This document shows positions 1 to 4,976 of a stretch of 23,150 nucleotides of DNA, one piece after another. Below the pieces are notes generated by a model. The model saw nothing but the letters and a program-made list of their open reading frames with translations. It was not told where the DNA came from and did not search any database. The first letter of the stretch is position 1, and each line of letters begins with the position of its first letter. Location: positions 1 to 23,150 of the IMG/VR virus record IMGVR_UViG_3300025674_000417; one strand, given 5' to 3'. Position numbers and translations under genes: made by a program. Source of the DNA: a virus.

Positions 1-171
1 TCTGAGGGCCTCTGAGAGGCATGTTGAGCTCGTATATTCCTGCTTTTTTAGATTACAGAATAGACGTTTGGAATCAACGGCTTACCGGATTCGAGTTTTG
101 CTCTATTTTGTGTCTGGGAGGGTGCCAATTATAATCAAGAGTAGCGTTCCCTGCCCCAGGGGGTCTCAATT

Positions 172-311
172 GGTCAGATTGACCACATATTAGCGGATTT
201 GACCTGGCGTTAGCGGATTTGACCACATTGCGGCGCAGTTAGCCAGGATGACTACATGTTGGCGAGATTGACCAAGTGGTGAGATTGACCCCCAGGATGG
301 TGAGATTGGCC
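172..311 (+). repeat. Iteron-like direct repeat array, about 20-bp period
   Basis: A core reading GATTTGACC or GAGATTGACC recurs, with its terminal GACC (or GGCC/AGCC) ending at 184, 204, 224, 244, 273, 290 and 311. The first intervals are exactly 20 bp; later ones are 29, 17 and 21 bp. Two copies share TAGCGGATTTGACC (191-204 and 211-224). Two share GGTGAGATTG (278-287 and 299-308). The first copy is also a dyad, GGTCA-N3-TGACC (172-184). Direct repeats at about two helical turns are typical of iterons or cooperative regulator sites. No initiator gene is visible nearby, so function is inference. Confidence 0.6.
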
Positions 312-393
312 AGGTGTGTGAGTGTGTGCAGGACCCTCAGAGACACCCTCTGTTGACCCCTGATCATATGCACAGTGATGTACAGGTAGCCAG

Positions 394-413
394 TACTGTA
401 CAGCCATGCAGTT
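394..413. promoter_or_regulatory. LexA (SOS) box-like operator 1
   Basis: Reads TACTGT-ACAGCCAT-GCAGTT. The left half matches the gammaproteobacterial LexA consensus TACTGT-N8-ACAGTA exactly; the right half has two mismatches (GCAGTT for ACAGTA). It shares CCAGTACTGTACAGCCAT with box 2, located 52 bp downstream, so the two are clearly related copies. Confidence 0.5.
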
Positions 414-445
414 GTATAGCCGCACAGTAGTGATCATACATCCAG

Positions 446-465
446 TACTGTACAGCCATACAGTA
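446..465. promoter_or_regulatory. LexA (SOS) box-like operator 2, full consensus half-sites
   Basis: Reads TACTGT-ACAGCCAT-ACAGTA. Both 6-bp half-sites match the E. coli-type LexA consensus with the correct 8-bp spacer. This is the best of three related sites. A phage-encoded repressor using a LexA-like site is the main alternative. No lexA, umuD-like or cI-like gene is in the window. Confidence 0.6.
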
Positions 466-619
466 AAGAGGTATTAGACAACAGAAACAGGGAAAAGTTC
501 CCGACCATGTCCAGGTCGTGTTCAGAAACAATGGAGGAATAATGGAGGATGCGTTCATGGGTTGGAATCGAGACCGAGACGTGCTAGGGATCCGCAACTG
601 TATCACCAGGCAGGTACAG

Positions 620-639
620 TACTGTATATCCATACATGC
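620..639. promoter_or_regulatory. LexA (SOS) box-like operator 3
   Basis: Reads TACTGT-ATATCCAT-ACATGC. The left half-site and the A/T-rich spacer start fit the LexA consensus; the right half matches ACA then diverges. It overlaps a perfect 12-bp palindrome, TACAGTACTGTA (615-626). Third copy of the operator family in this control region. Confidence 0.45.
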
Positions 640-843
640 GAAATCCGCAGGAGGCGATTTCGGGTAGTAGGCAATGCCATAGCTTAGGGTAGAGCAAAAA
701 CGCCTCAGAGAGGCTCAGATTGCGTCCTGGCGCACAGTGGAGAAAGGGCGCAGATTTACGTATATATGTAGTAGTGGCGCAGGATCCAGCCAGACCAAAC
801 AATGGAAAGATAATGGAACATGCAAAAAAACTTAAAATAATTG

Positions 844-871
844 TTGACGGCATCCGGGATCGTGCTAAAGT
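844..871 (+). promoter_or_regulatory. Possible sigma70 promoter for the first early transcript
   Basis: TTGACG (844-849), a 16-bp spacer, then TAAAGT (866-871): five of six and four of six consensus matches. A start near 878 would place the hairpins at 928-997 and both hammerhead ribozymes in the transcript. Prediction by eye only; upstream promoters near the LexA-like boxes could also read through. Confidence 0.35.
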
Positions 872-927
872 ACACCCATCAAGCAACACAACACAGGCAC
901 CCGCAGCCTAGCACCCCAAAACAGCGG

Positions 928-957
928 CCTTGACCCTCGACAGAGGATCGACCAAGG
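928..957 (+). other. Leader RNA hairpin A
   Basis: CCTTG (928-932) pairs with CAAGG (953-957), and inside it CCTC (935-938) pairs with GAGG (943-946) around a GACA loop, with an asymmetric internal loop. It lies in the untranslated leader upstream of the first hammerhead ribozyme. Confidence 0.45.
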
Positions 958-960
958 ATA

Positions 961-997
961 AGAGCCTGAACCGGCAGCAACGACCGGGTGAAGCTCT
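961..997 (+). other. Leader RNA hairpin B, directly before ribozyme 1
   Basis: AGAGC (961-965) pairs with GCTCT (993-997), and CCGG (971-974) can pair with CCGG (984-987). The symmetric internal loop is CTGAA opposite GTGAA. It ends 10 nt before the predicted cleavage site at 1007/1008, so after cleavage it would cap the 3' end of the upstream fragment. The second ribozyme also has a hairpin in the matching position. Confidence 0.5.
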
Positions 998-999
998 CA

Positions 1000-1055
1000 A
1001 TAGTGTCATCGGCTACCAGCCGGTCTGACGAGCTCCAGTAAGAGCGAAACACTAT
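1000..1055 (+). ncRNA. Type III hammerhead ribozyme, copy 1
   Basis: A complete hammerhead fold can be drawn by hand. Stem III is ATAGTG (1000-1005) with CACTAT (1050-1055). The cleavage triplet is GUC (1005-1007), giving predicted cleavage between 1007 and 1008. Stem I is ATCGGC (1008-1013) with GCCGGT (1019-1024), including one U-G pair, and loop TACCA. The first core strand is CTGACGA (1025-1031). Stem II is GCTC (1032-1035) with GAGC (1042-1045), loop CAGTAA. The second core strand is GAAA (1046-1049). All conserved residues (C3 U4 G5 A6 N7 G8 A9, G12 A13 A14, A15.1-U16.1, H17 = C) and the preferred G10.1-C11.1 and C15.2-G16.2 pairs are present. Stem III is the open end, hence type III. 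It sits 20 nt upstream of the ATG at 1076. Self-cleavage is inferred from the motif, not demonstrated. Confidence 0.92.
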
Positions 1056-1075
1056 ACAACAGAGAGACAGAGATA

Positions 1076-1351
1076 ATGACTACATACACAGCAAATGAGC
1101 AGCGAATCTTTAACATGATTGCAGACGAGTCACTGAGCGGAGGCCTTTTGGACGTGTCCGACATTGCCCGAGCCGATGAAATGACAGTAGCCCAGATCAA
1201 GGGCGTTGTATCCTCTCTGGTTCAGAAGGGCCGCATTATGGCCGATGAGGATTGCCTGTGGCCGATCCACAGCGAGTACGGTCCCTGCTTCTGGTGCGAC
1301 TACGTGGCAGAGGGTGAGGAAGAATTTATTACCGACGATGAGGTAGCATAA
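1076..1351 (+). CDS. Small winged-helix-like protein of unknown function
   Basis: 91 aa, starting at ATG 1076 behind a purine-rich AGAGAGACAGAGA ribosome-binding region that follows hammerhead ribozyme 1. Residues about 7-55 have the look of a winged helix-turn-helix: an N-terminal helix, then DVSDIARADEMTVAQIKGVV as the HTH pair and SSLVQKGRI leading into a wing. The C-terminal third is acidic and carries a CFWC pair. The family is not recognised; a DNA-binding regulator is a reasonable guess from the fold pattern. It is the only gene between the two predicted ribozyme cleavage sites, so it would be released as a separate 375-nt message, uncoupled from the rest of the operon. Confidence 0.75.
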   Translation: MTTYTANEQRIFNMIADESLSGGLLDVSDIARADEMTVAQIKGVVSSLVQKGRIMADEDCLWPIHSEYGPCFWCDYVAEGEEEFITDDEVA

Positions 1352-1358
1352 CCACAAA

Positions 1359-1374
1359 GCCCCCACTTGGGGGC
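1359..1374 (+). other. Strong GC hairpin before ribozyme 2
   Basis: GCCCCC (1359-1364), loop ACTT, GGGGGC (1369-1374): a perfect 6-bp stem starting 7 nt after the stop codon of the 91-aa gene. No T-run follows, so it is not a normal intrinsic terminator. It ends 8 nt before the predicted cleavage site at 1382/1383, where it would protect the 3' end of the released message from exonucleases (inference). Confidence 0.7.
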
Positions 1375-1376
1375 AA

Positions 1377-1428
1377 GGTGTCATCGGCAAGCAGCCGGTC
1401 TGACGAGTCCCAGCATGGACGAAACACC
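1377..1428 (+). ncRNA. Type III hammerhead ribozyme, copy 2
   Basis: Second complete hammerhead. Stem III is GGTG (1377-1380) with CACC (1425-1428). The cleavage triplet is GUC (1380-1382), giving predicted cleavage between 1382 and 1383. Stem I is ATCGGC (1383-1388) with GCCGGT (1394-1399), loop AAGCA. The core strand is CTGACGA (1400-1406). Stem II is GTCC (1407-1410) with GGAC (1417-1420), loop CAGCAT. The second core strand is GAAA (1421-1424). Stems II and III differ from copy 1 on both strands while still pairing (GCTC/GAGC against GTCC/GGAC; ATAGTG/CACTAT against GGTG/CACC), which is covariation between the two copies. Stem I is identical in both. The ATG of the 22-aa ORF follows 16 nt later, behind the same type of AGAGAGAGA ribosome-binding region as at copy 1. 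Confidence 0.92.
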
Positions 1429-1444
1429 AAAACAGAGAGAGACA

Positions 1445-1513
1445 ATGAGAGTAACCATCACACAAAACTTTATACTGGCTGCTGTAGTTGTGGCAGCCTT
1501 CATCATTATCTGA
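1445..1513 (+). CDS. 22-aa single-pass membrane peptide
   Basis: ATG 1445, TGA 1511-1513, directly behind hammerhead ribozyme 2 with an AGAGAGAGAC ribosome-binding region. The peptide starts MRVTITQN and continues as an uninterrupted hydrophobic run rich in Ala, Val and Ile to its end, enough for one membrane helix. There is no signal peptidase site. The next gene starts 10 bases later with its own GAGGA. Function unknown; a membrane-acting micro-protein made early in infection is the simplest reading. Too short for homology to help. Confidence 0.6.
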   Translation: MRVTITQNFILAAVVVAAFIII

Positions 1514-1523
1514 GGAATTGAAC

Positions 1524-1760
1524 ATGAGAGAATTTACTACATTTGAATTTATTTTGGACGGCGGCGACACAACCGAGGATGATGCGCGGGACTGCGCACT
1601 TGGCATAGATTGGATGGAAATTGAGACCAGTCGCCAGACTATCCGCTACCATAGGCACATCGGCACGTGGGATGGCGTCGACGTATATTACGACTATGGG
1701 GCTGACTATTTCTTCTTTTGCCCTGCCGATGAATCAGAGGAGTACGATAATGACATCTGA
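1524..1760 (+). CDS. Hypothetical acidic phage protein
   Basis: 78 aa from ATG 1524, chosen over an in-frame upstream ATG because TGAGGA lies 7 nt before it and because the longer form would overlap the 22-aa gene. It is acidic and aromatic, with a Tyr/Phe/Asp-rich C-terminal half (DVYYDYGADYFFF). No motif I recognise. It overlaps the next gene by 11 nt, so it belongs to a translationally coupled chain of small early genes that now lies downstream of the second ribozyme cleavage site. Confidence 0.7.
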   Translation: MREFTTFEFILDGGDTTEDDARDCALGIDWMEIETSRQTIRYHRHIGTWDGVDVYYDYGADYFFFCPADESEEYDNDI

Positions 1761-1956
1761 ACAGGAAATAAACACAGCGCGTATGATGTATCAGCAAGAT
1801 AAAGCCGGCTGGTTACAGCGCCAAGTTGAGGCGGGCAATATCGCCAGCCACAGCGAGCTAGTATCTATCGCCAGCAAGATTGAAGCATCGGGAAAGGTGC
1901 TGTTTATGGTACAGGACTATTTCGGAACAAAATTGGCCGCAAAGGAGGCACGATAA
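1750..1956 (+). CDS. Hypothetical small helical protein
   Basis: 68 aa from ATG 1750, with GAGGAG 7 nt upstream. It overlaps the preceding gene by 11 nt and shares TAATG with the next. The sequence is predicted mostly helical (for example ARMMYQQDKAGWLQRQVEAG), without Cys clusters or membrane segments. No family recognised. Coupling and size suggest an accessory early protein. Confidence 0.7.
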   Translation: MTSEQEINTARMMYQQDKAGWLQRQVEAGNIASHSELVSIASKIEASGKVLFMVQDYFGTKLAAKEAR

Positions 1957-2228
1957 TGCAAACAATTACTGTAAAATACTTAGGACCGACTAACACGCTA
2001 GGCGCGCGATTCAAAGCAACCACTAGCGGTAAAACAAGGTCTGTGGCCTTGCCTTATGACTACGCCCTGAGCGCTGCCGAAAATGAGTGGCAGGCTGCAA
2101 AGGCGCTTATCGCTGAGCTTGGCTGGTACGAGAACATTTCCCAGTGGGTGCGCGGCACGATCAACAATCGTGGTGACGCTGTGTTTGTCGGACTCTATCA
2201 ACATGAGATTAGGAGTATTGAGGAATGA
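1956..2228 (+). CDS. Hypothetical phage protein, likely small beta-rich fold
   Basis: 90 aa. Start ATG 1956 overlaps the upstream stop as TAATG and has a near-perfect AAAGGAGG ribosome binding site. The N-terminal half, ITVKYLGPTNTLGARFKATT followed by basic residues and a strand-like segment, resembles small phage proteins with a beta-sheet N-terminus (a pattern I associate with orphan early genes, not a named family). The C-terminal half is helix then strand (AKALIAELGWYE). Ends in ATGA overlap with the next gene. Confidence 0.7.
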   Translation: MQTITVKYLGPTNTLGARFKATTSGKTRSVALPYDYALSAAENEWQAAKALIAELGWYENISQWVRGTINNRGDAVFVGLYQHEIRSIEE

Positions 2229-2428
2229 TCGAAGTTATCGTTAAAGAGTATGACGGATGGTTTGACGTACTGGAAACGGCAGACCTGTATGGAGTGGTTG
2301 ACATGGGCGCCGTCATGGAGGAGATGGACCATGAAAAGTGCAAGAATTGCCGGCTCGACATGGTTGACGCGACCGAGGATTACTGCATGGAAGGGCTGGC
2401 GCGCCTCGGCGTGGTGTTCGAGCTATGA
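2225..2428 (+). CDS. Hypothetical acidic protein with Cys pair
   Basis: 67 aa, ATG 2225 overlapping the upstream stop (ATGA), with GAGG just before it. Strongly acidic. It holds a CKNC motif near the middle and a further Cys later, which could bind a metal, but this is not diagnostic. It shares ATGA with the next tiny ORF, continuing the coupled chain. Function unknown. Confidence 0.65.
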   Translation: MIEVIVKEYDGWFDVLETADLYGVVDMGAVMEEMDHEKCKNCRLDMVDATEDYCMEGLARLGVVFEL

Positions 2429-2517
2429 ACGGATCCAGGACGCGTGTAGAAATACACCTAACACCATATTTACTGTCAGCGGCATTGCTGCTAATGTTCG
2501 CTGACTACTTTATTTAG
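2425..2517 (+). CDS. 30-aa single-pass membrane peptide
   Basis: ATG 2425 overlaps the upstream stop codon (ATGA), and TAG is at 2515-2517. A charged N-terminus (MNGSRTRVEIH) is followed by a hydrophobic stretch, LTPYLLSAALLLMFA, ending DYFI. It fills the otherwise empty gap before the gene at 2532, and the overlap is the start-choice evidence. Similar in design to the 22-aa peptide at 1445 and the 28-aa peptide at 8544. Function unknown. Confidence 0.55.
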   Translation: MNGSRTRVEIHLTPYLLSAALLLMFADYFI

Positions 2518-2531
2518 AGGAGAAATACCCA

Positions 2532-2864
2532 ATGTTTACAAATGACGAATTGACAACCATAGCCGGCCAACTCAGAGCCAGCGCGAACGCAACGCTTAGG
2601 CGATGCCCGGAGCATACCTTCGCCGAACGGCTGCTAGAAATAGCGGCAAAGGCCGATGATGCCATCATTGACAACACGCCTATCGAGCGCGCGGATGACC
2701 TCGCTGATTACGTGTCGTTTATCGACTCGCGCAACCTTATCAGACTGAAGAATGAGAGCCGAGAGAAGTACGTCGCGCAGCGTGACGCGTCATCGCTAAA
2801 CCGCCACAACACGGCACTGAGGTACGATTACCCGGACACCCATGCGAGGATGTATGGCGACTAA
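2532..2864 (+). CDS. Hypothetical helical protein
   Basis: 110 aa from ATG 2532, with AGAGGAGA 9 nt upstream. Predicted mainly alpha-helical: helices around TNDELTTIAGQLRASANA and AERLLEIAAKADDAII, then a basic, Arg/Asn-rich C-terminal third (RLKNESREKYVAQRD). No membrane segment and no recognised motif. It overlaps the next gene by 11 nt. Confidence 0.7.
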   Translation: MFTNDELTTIAGQLRASANATLRRCPEHTFAERLLEIAAKADDAIIDNTPIERADDLADYVSFIDSRNLIRLKNESREKYVAQRDASSLNRHNTALRYDYPDTHARMYGD

Positions 2865-3054
2865 GCAGACGTTTAATGATGAGAAGCATGGCCCCGTCGT
2901 GTTCACTGACGCGCGTGAGAACGTGCACAGCGACAAAGCTAGGGTCCGAGACATACGCGTGAGGTCTAAGGGCGATTACGAGGTGGCCAGACTAAAACGC
3001 GATATTTGTGAAGATATAAACCAATCCTATTATCTAGAGAGAGTGAAGAAATGA
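2854..3054 (+). CDS. Hypothetical basic protein
   Basis: 66 aa from ATG 2854, preferred over ATG 2842 because GCGAGG precedes it. A highly charged small protein with many Lys, Arg, Asp and Glu (KARVRDIRVRSKGDYEVARL). It could bind nucleic acid, but no family is recognised. Its stop overlaps the next ATG (ATGA), and it overlaps the preceding gene by 11 nt. Confidence 0.6.
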   Translation: MATKQTFNDEKHGPVVFTDARENVHSDKARVRDIRVRSKGDYEVARLKRDICEDINQSYYLERVKK

Positions 3055-3356
3055 ACAATCCAACTGAACAAAACGAATACACTGATGCGCAAGTTGCAGA
3101 CATTGTAGACGAATATCTTGGCGTGAGTGTCGATCAGGATGATCTGGCATTGTACGCCGAGGGCGAGCGTAGAGCGTCCGGCACGTCGCAGACATTCATG
3201 GTGGCTAAAGCCATGGTGAAGAAGTACGGGGATGAGAGGGCGTTTCAGGTTGCCAATAACAAGGCATTCGGCGCGATGCGAGACTCTGAACAAGACTACT
3301 GGTACCAAGTCGCTGCCATCGTCTCATACTTCCAAGATGGTGTGTATCATGCCTAG
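3051..3356 (+). CDS. Hypothetical acidic protein
   Basis: 101 aa from ATG 3051, overlapping the upstream stop, with GAGAGAGTGAAG in front as ribosome binding site. Acidic N-terminal half (DAQVADIVDEYLGVSVDQDD), then a helical segment (MVAKAMVKKYGDERAFQVAN). Directly upstream of the ninG-like gene, which it overlaps by 8 nt. No domain recognised. Confidence 0.7.
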   Translation: MNNPTEQNEYTDAQVADIVDEYLGVSVDQDDLALYAEGERRASGTSQTFMVAKAMVKKYGDERAFQVANNKAFGAMRDSEQDYWYQVAAIVSYFQDGVYHA

Positions 3357-3756
3357 AAAGCCACTGACGATTCCTAAGCTGGTCAAAAAGCTGGACCGAC
3401 TGTTTAGCCTGTACGTGAGGCACAAAAGCTCGCCCGATGGTGAGCATTGCGTCTGTGTGACGTGTGGTAAGTGGGTTCCGATCAAAGAGGCAGACAATGG
3501 GCATCACCTTTCTCGCAGCTTTGGACCCACTCGCCACTCTGAGAGCAACTGCTTCAGCCAGTGTCGCCACTGCAACAGATTTCGCGAGGGTATGCAGCAT
3601 GAGTTTGCCAAGTATATTCAGTTGTACATCGGGCAAGACGCTTATGACCAGATGATCGAGGAAGCATACAAACCGTGGAAGTGGGACAGAGAGAAACTGG
3701 AATCCGATATTAAGCATTACCAGAATGAGCTGAAAGCAATGGGGGTGAAGTACTGA
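3349..3756 (+). CDS. ninG: NinG/Rap-like recombination endonuclease
   Basis: 135 aa from ATG 3349, which overlaps the previous gene by 8 nt. The longer upstream frame has no family resemblance. The pattern is that of lambda NinG (Rap), a structure-specific endonuclease that acts on recombination intermediates: a basic N-terminus, a zinc-binding CVTC (residues about 36-39), an HNH-like NGHHLSR (about 50-56), then a second knuckle CRHC (71-74) and a helical C-terminus (KYIQLYIGQDAYDQMIEEAY). Together with the exonuclease at 4134 and the annealing protein at 5203 it makes a phage recombination set. It is the last gene before a promoter-containing gap. Shorter than lambda NinG, mainly at the N-terminus. 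Confidence 0.85.
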   Translation: MPRKPLTIPKLVKKLDRLFSLYVRHKSSPDGEHCVCVTCGKWVPIKEADNGHHLSRSFGPTRHSESNCFSQCRHCNRFREGMQHEFAKYIQLYIGQDAYDQMIEEAYKPWKWDREKLESDIKHYQNELKAMGVKY

Positions 3757-3781
3757 AAACCTCCATTATATCTCCACGGTT

Positions 3782-3810
3782 TTATCATTACATCTCAACT
3801 ATCGTATGAT
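3782..3810 (+). promoter_or_regulatory. Sigma70-like promoter of second early operon
   Basis: TTATCA (3782-3787), 17-bp spacer, TATGAT (3805-3810): four and five of six consensus matches with ideal spacing. The dyad overlapping and following the -10 (CGTATGATAAAATCATA) could be an operator. Predicted start near 3817, leaving a leader of about 130 nt before the ATG at 3950. Confidence 0.5.
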
Positions 3811-3877
3811 AAAATCATATACGTATGAGCGTAACGGGTAAGCTGTAGTAGGCCAAACGTTATTAAAACACTGGTTT

Positions 3878-3936
3878 ATCAGGACAAGGTGGCCCTCAAG
3901 ACTATCGCGAGGGTCTCCACCTGATTAACCTTTTTT
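3878..3936 (+). terminator. Hairpin plus T-run in leader: terminator or attenuator
   Basis: ATCA (3878-3881) with TGAT (3922-3925), GGTGG (3888-3892) with CCACC (3917-3921), and CCCTC (3893-3897) with GAGGG (3909-3913) form a long interrupted stem with an 11-nt loop, followed by TAACC and six T (3931-3936). This is an intrinsic-terminator layout, but it lies downstream of the promoter at 3782 and its T-run abuts the ribosome binding site of the next gene. A leader attenuator is therefore the likely reading; termination of upstream transcripts is the alternative. Confidence 0.55.
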
Positions 3937-3949
3937 AGAGGAGTTTGAC

Positions 3950-4141
3950 ATGAAGAAAGTTAAACGGGTGCCTAACAGGATCGTGACCGGGTGGTGCGAT
4001 CCGGAGGCATTCGCAGAATACAGGTCAGGAAACAAGTTTGACGAAGCCGGCATGGCAATACTGCCACCGGTAAGACGACTCAAAGAGCGCGACGACGCAG
4101 TGCGGGTCATGGTAACAGTGGAGGCAGTTAAGAATGGCTGA
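3950..4141 (+). CDS. Hypothetical small basic protein
   Basis: 63 aa from ATG 3950 with a strong AGAGGAG 7 nt upstream. First gene after the attenuator-like leader. Basic N-terminus (MKKVKRVPNRIVTGW), no recognised domain. It overlaps the exonuclease gene by 8 nt and so probably sets its translation by coupling. Confidence 0.65.
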   Translation: MKKVKRVPNRIVTGWCDPEAFAEYRSGNKFDEAGMAILPPVRRLKERDDAVRVMVTVEAVKNG

Positions 4142-4976
4142 ACGAATAGAGCTAGAACAAAACACACCGGAGTGGCTGGACTACAGGTTTGACCACAGAA
4201 ACGCATCTGAGGCAGGCACTGTCATGGGTGTCAATCCATACCAGAGCATCGCCAAACTTCGCAAGATTAAGCAGAGCCGCGAGGATTCGTTCACTGGGAA
4301 CGCTGCTACCGAGTACGGCCATAAGTGGGAGGATGCTGCTAAAGAGAAGGCTGAGTTCCTGCTTGGCGTTGACCTGGAGCCGGCAATCTTCCGTGATGGG
4401 GTCTACAGCGCCTCTCTGGACGCTTATGGCGAGCAGGGCAATGAGTCCTATAAGGTTGAGATAAAGTGTCCCTACGGTCGTCAGGGCTCGCGTCTGTGGA
4501 AGCAAGCGCAGATCGAAGGAAGCTGGGATCAGGTTATCCCTGAGTACTACGTCTGGCAGATCGTGCACCAGCATATGGTGATGCCGACCGCTAGAACCTT
4601 CTTCTTTATCTTCATCCCGAATGAGGACTTCAGGCTGATCGAATGCTTCGTTACCGATGAGCAGGTGGCAGCGCTAAGGGAAGCGTGGGAGAAGTTCGCT
4701 AATCCAGACGATGAGCTGACCACTGAATACTTGCGCCCAGTAGTTGAGCGCAGGGCTGAACTGAAACTGCAAATTGCGCAGCTCTCTGACGAACTGAAAA
4801 CGCTGGAGAGCGAGCTAAAGGATTCCGGGGAAGTTGAGTTTCCCGGTGGTTTGAGGCTGGTTGAGAGAATCCGCAAGGGTTCGATTGATCAGAAGAAGAT
4901 GGAAAGGTTTGGATTGACGGTTGATAACTTCCGCAAGCCTGATCTGGTCTACAAGACATTTACGGAGGCATCATAA
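4134..4976 (+). CDS. YqaJ/lambda-exonuclease-like recombination nuclease
   Basis: 280 aa from ATG 4134, overlapping the previous gene. It matches the YqaJ viral recombinase fold of the PD-(D/E)XK superfamily: EWLDYR (residues 13-18) and ASEAGTVMG at the N-terminus, the conserved Glu in YGHKWED (61-67), catalytic D96 and E109-I-K111 in VEIKCP, and a Q142-x3-Q146 helix in YVWQIVHQ. Members degrade one strand of linear duplex DNA to give 3' single-stranded tails for an annealing protein. The partner here is the SAK3-like protein at 5203. The C-terminal region about 200-230 is a heptad-rich coiled coil (ERRAELKLQIAQLSDELK), probably for oligomerisation. All key residues appear present, so it should be active. 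Confidence 0.9.
   Translation: MAERIELEQNTPEWLDYRFDHRNASEAGTVMGVNPYQSIAKLRKIKQSREDSFTGNAATEYGHKWEDAAKEKAEFLLGVDLEPAIFRDGVYSASLDAYGEQGNESYKVEIKCPYGRQGSRLWKQAQIEGSWDQVIPEYYVWQIVHQHMVMPTARTFFFIFIPNEDFRLIECFVTDEQVAALREAWEKFANPDDELTTEYLRPVVERRAELKLQIAQLSDELKTLESELKDSGEVEFPGGLRLVERIRKGSIDQKKMERFGLTVDNFRKPDLVYKTFTEAS

Larger units (their letters stand above)
1..812. other. Early control region without a convincing gene
   Basis: No ORF here has a good start, a family signature and a plausible length. The stretch instead holds repeats and dyads: an iteron-like array (172-311), three LexA-box-like operators (394-639), two small adjacent hairpins (490-502, GGGAA/TTCCC; 502-518, CGACC/GGTCG), and two near-identical 13-bp dyads (8-20 and 702-714). 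It precedes the + strand early operon, so a role as regulatory region and possibly replication origin is inferred. What lies left of position 1 is unknown. Confidence 0.6.
3757..3949 (+). other. Intergenic promoter and leader region
   Basis: A 193-bp gap, the only sizeable one in the second half of the early region. It contains a sigma70-like promoter, a short A/T-rich dyad around TGATAAAATCA (3807-3817), a GC-rich hairpin followed by six T, and the ribosome binding site AGAGGAG for the gene at 3950. It splits the early genes into two transcription units. Confidence 0.7.

Noticed and set aside
557-667. 36-aa + strand ORF with GGAGG 8 nt upstream of ATG 557
   Set aside because: LexA-like box 3 lies inside it and the composition is not gene-like. 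Possible leader peptide but not supported.
813-911. Small + strand ORF (32 aa from ATG 813; 63 aa from 720)
   Set aside because: Weak ribosome binding site, no recognisable features, and the likely promoter at 844-871 lies inside it.
1359-1374. Hairpin as an intrinsic terminator
   Set aside because: No T-run follows on the + strand; position before ribozyme 2 suggests an RNA end-protection role instead.
3364-3370. CTGACGA in the ninG gene
   Set aside because: No GAAA strand or closing stems at suitable distance.
4786-4799. CTGACGA followed by GAAA, resembling a hammerhead core
   Set aside because: Only three bases between the core strands, so stem II cannot form; it is inside the exonuclease coiled coil.
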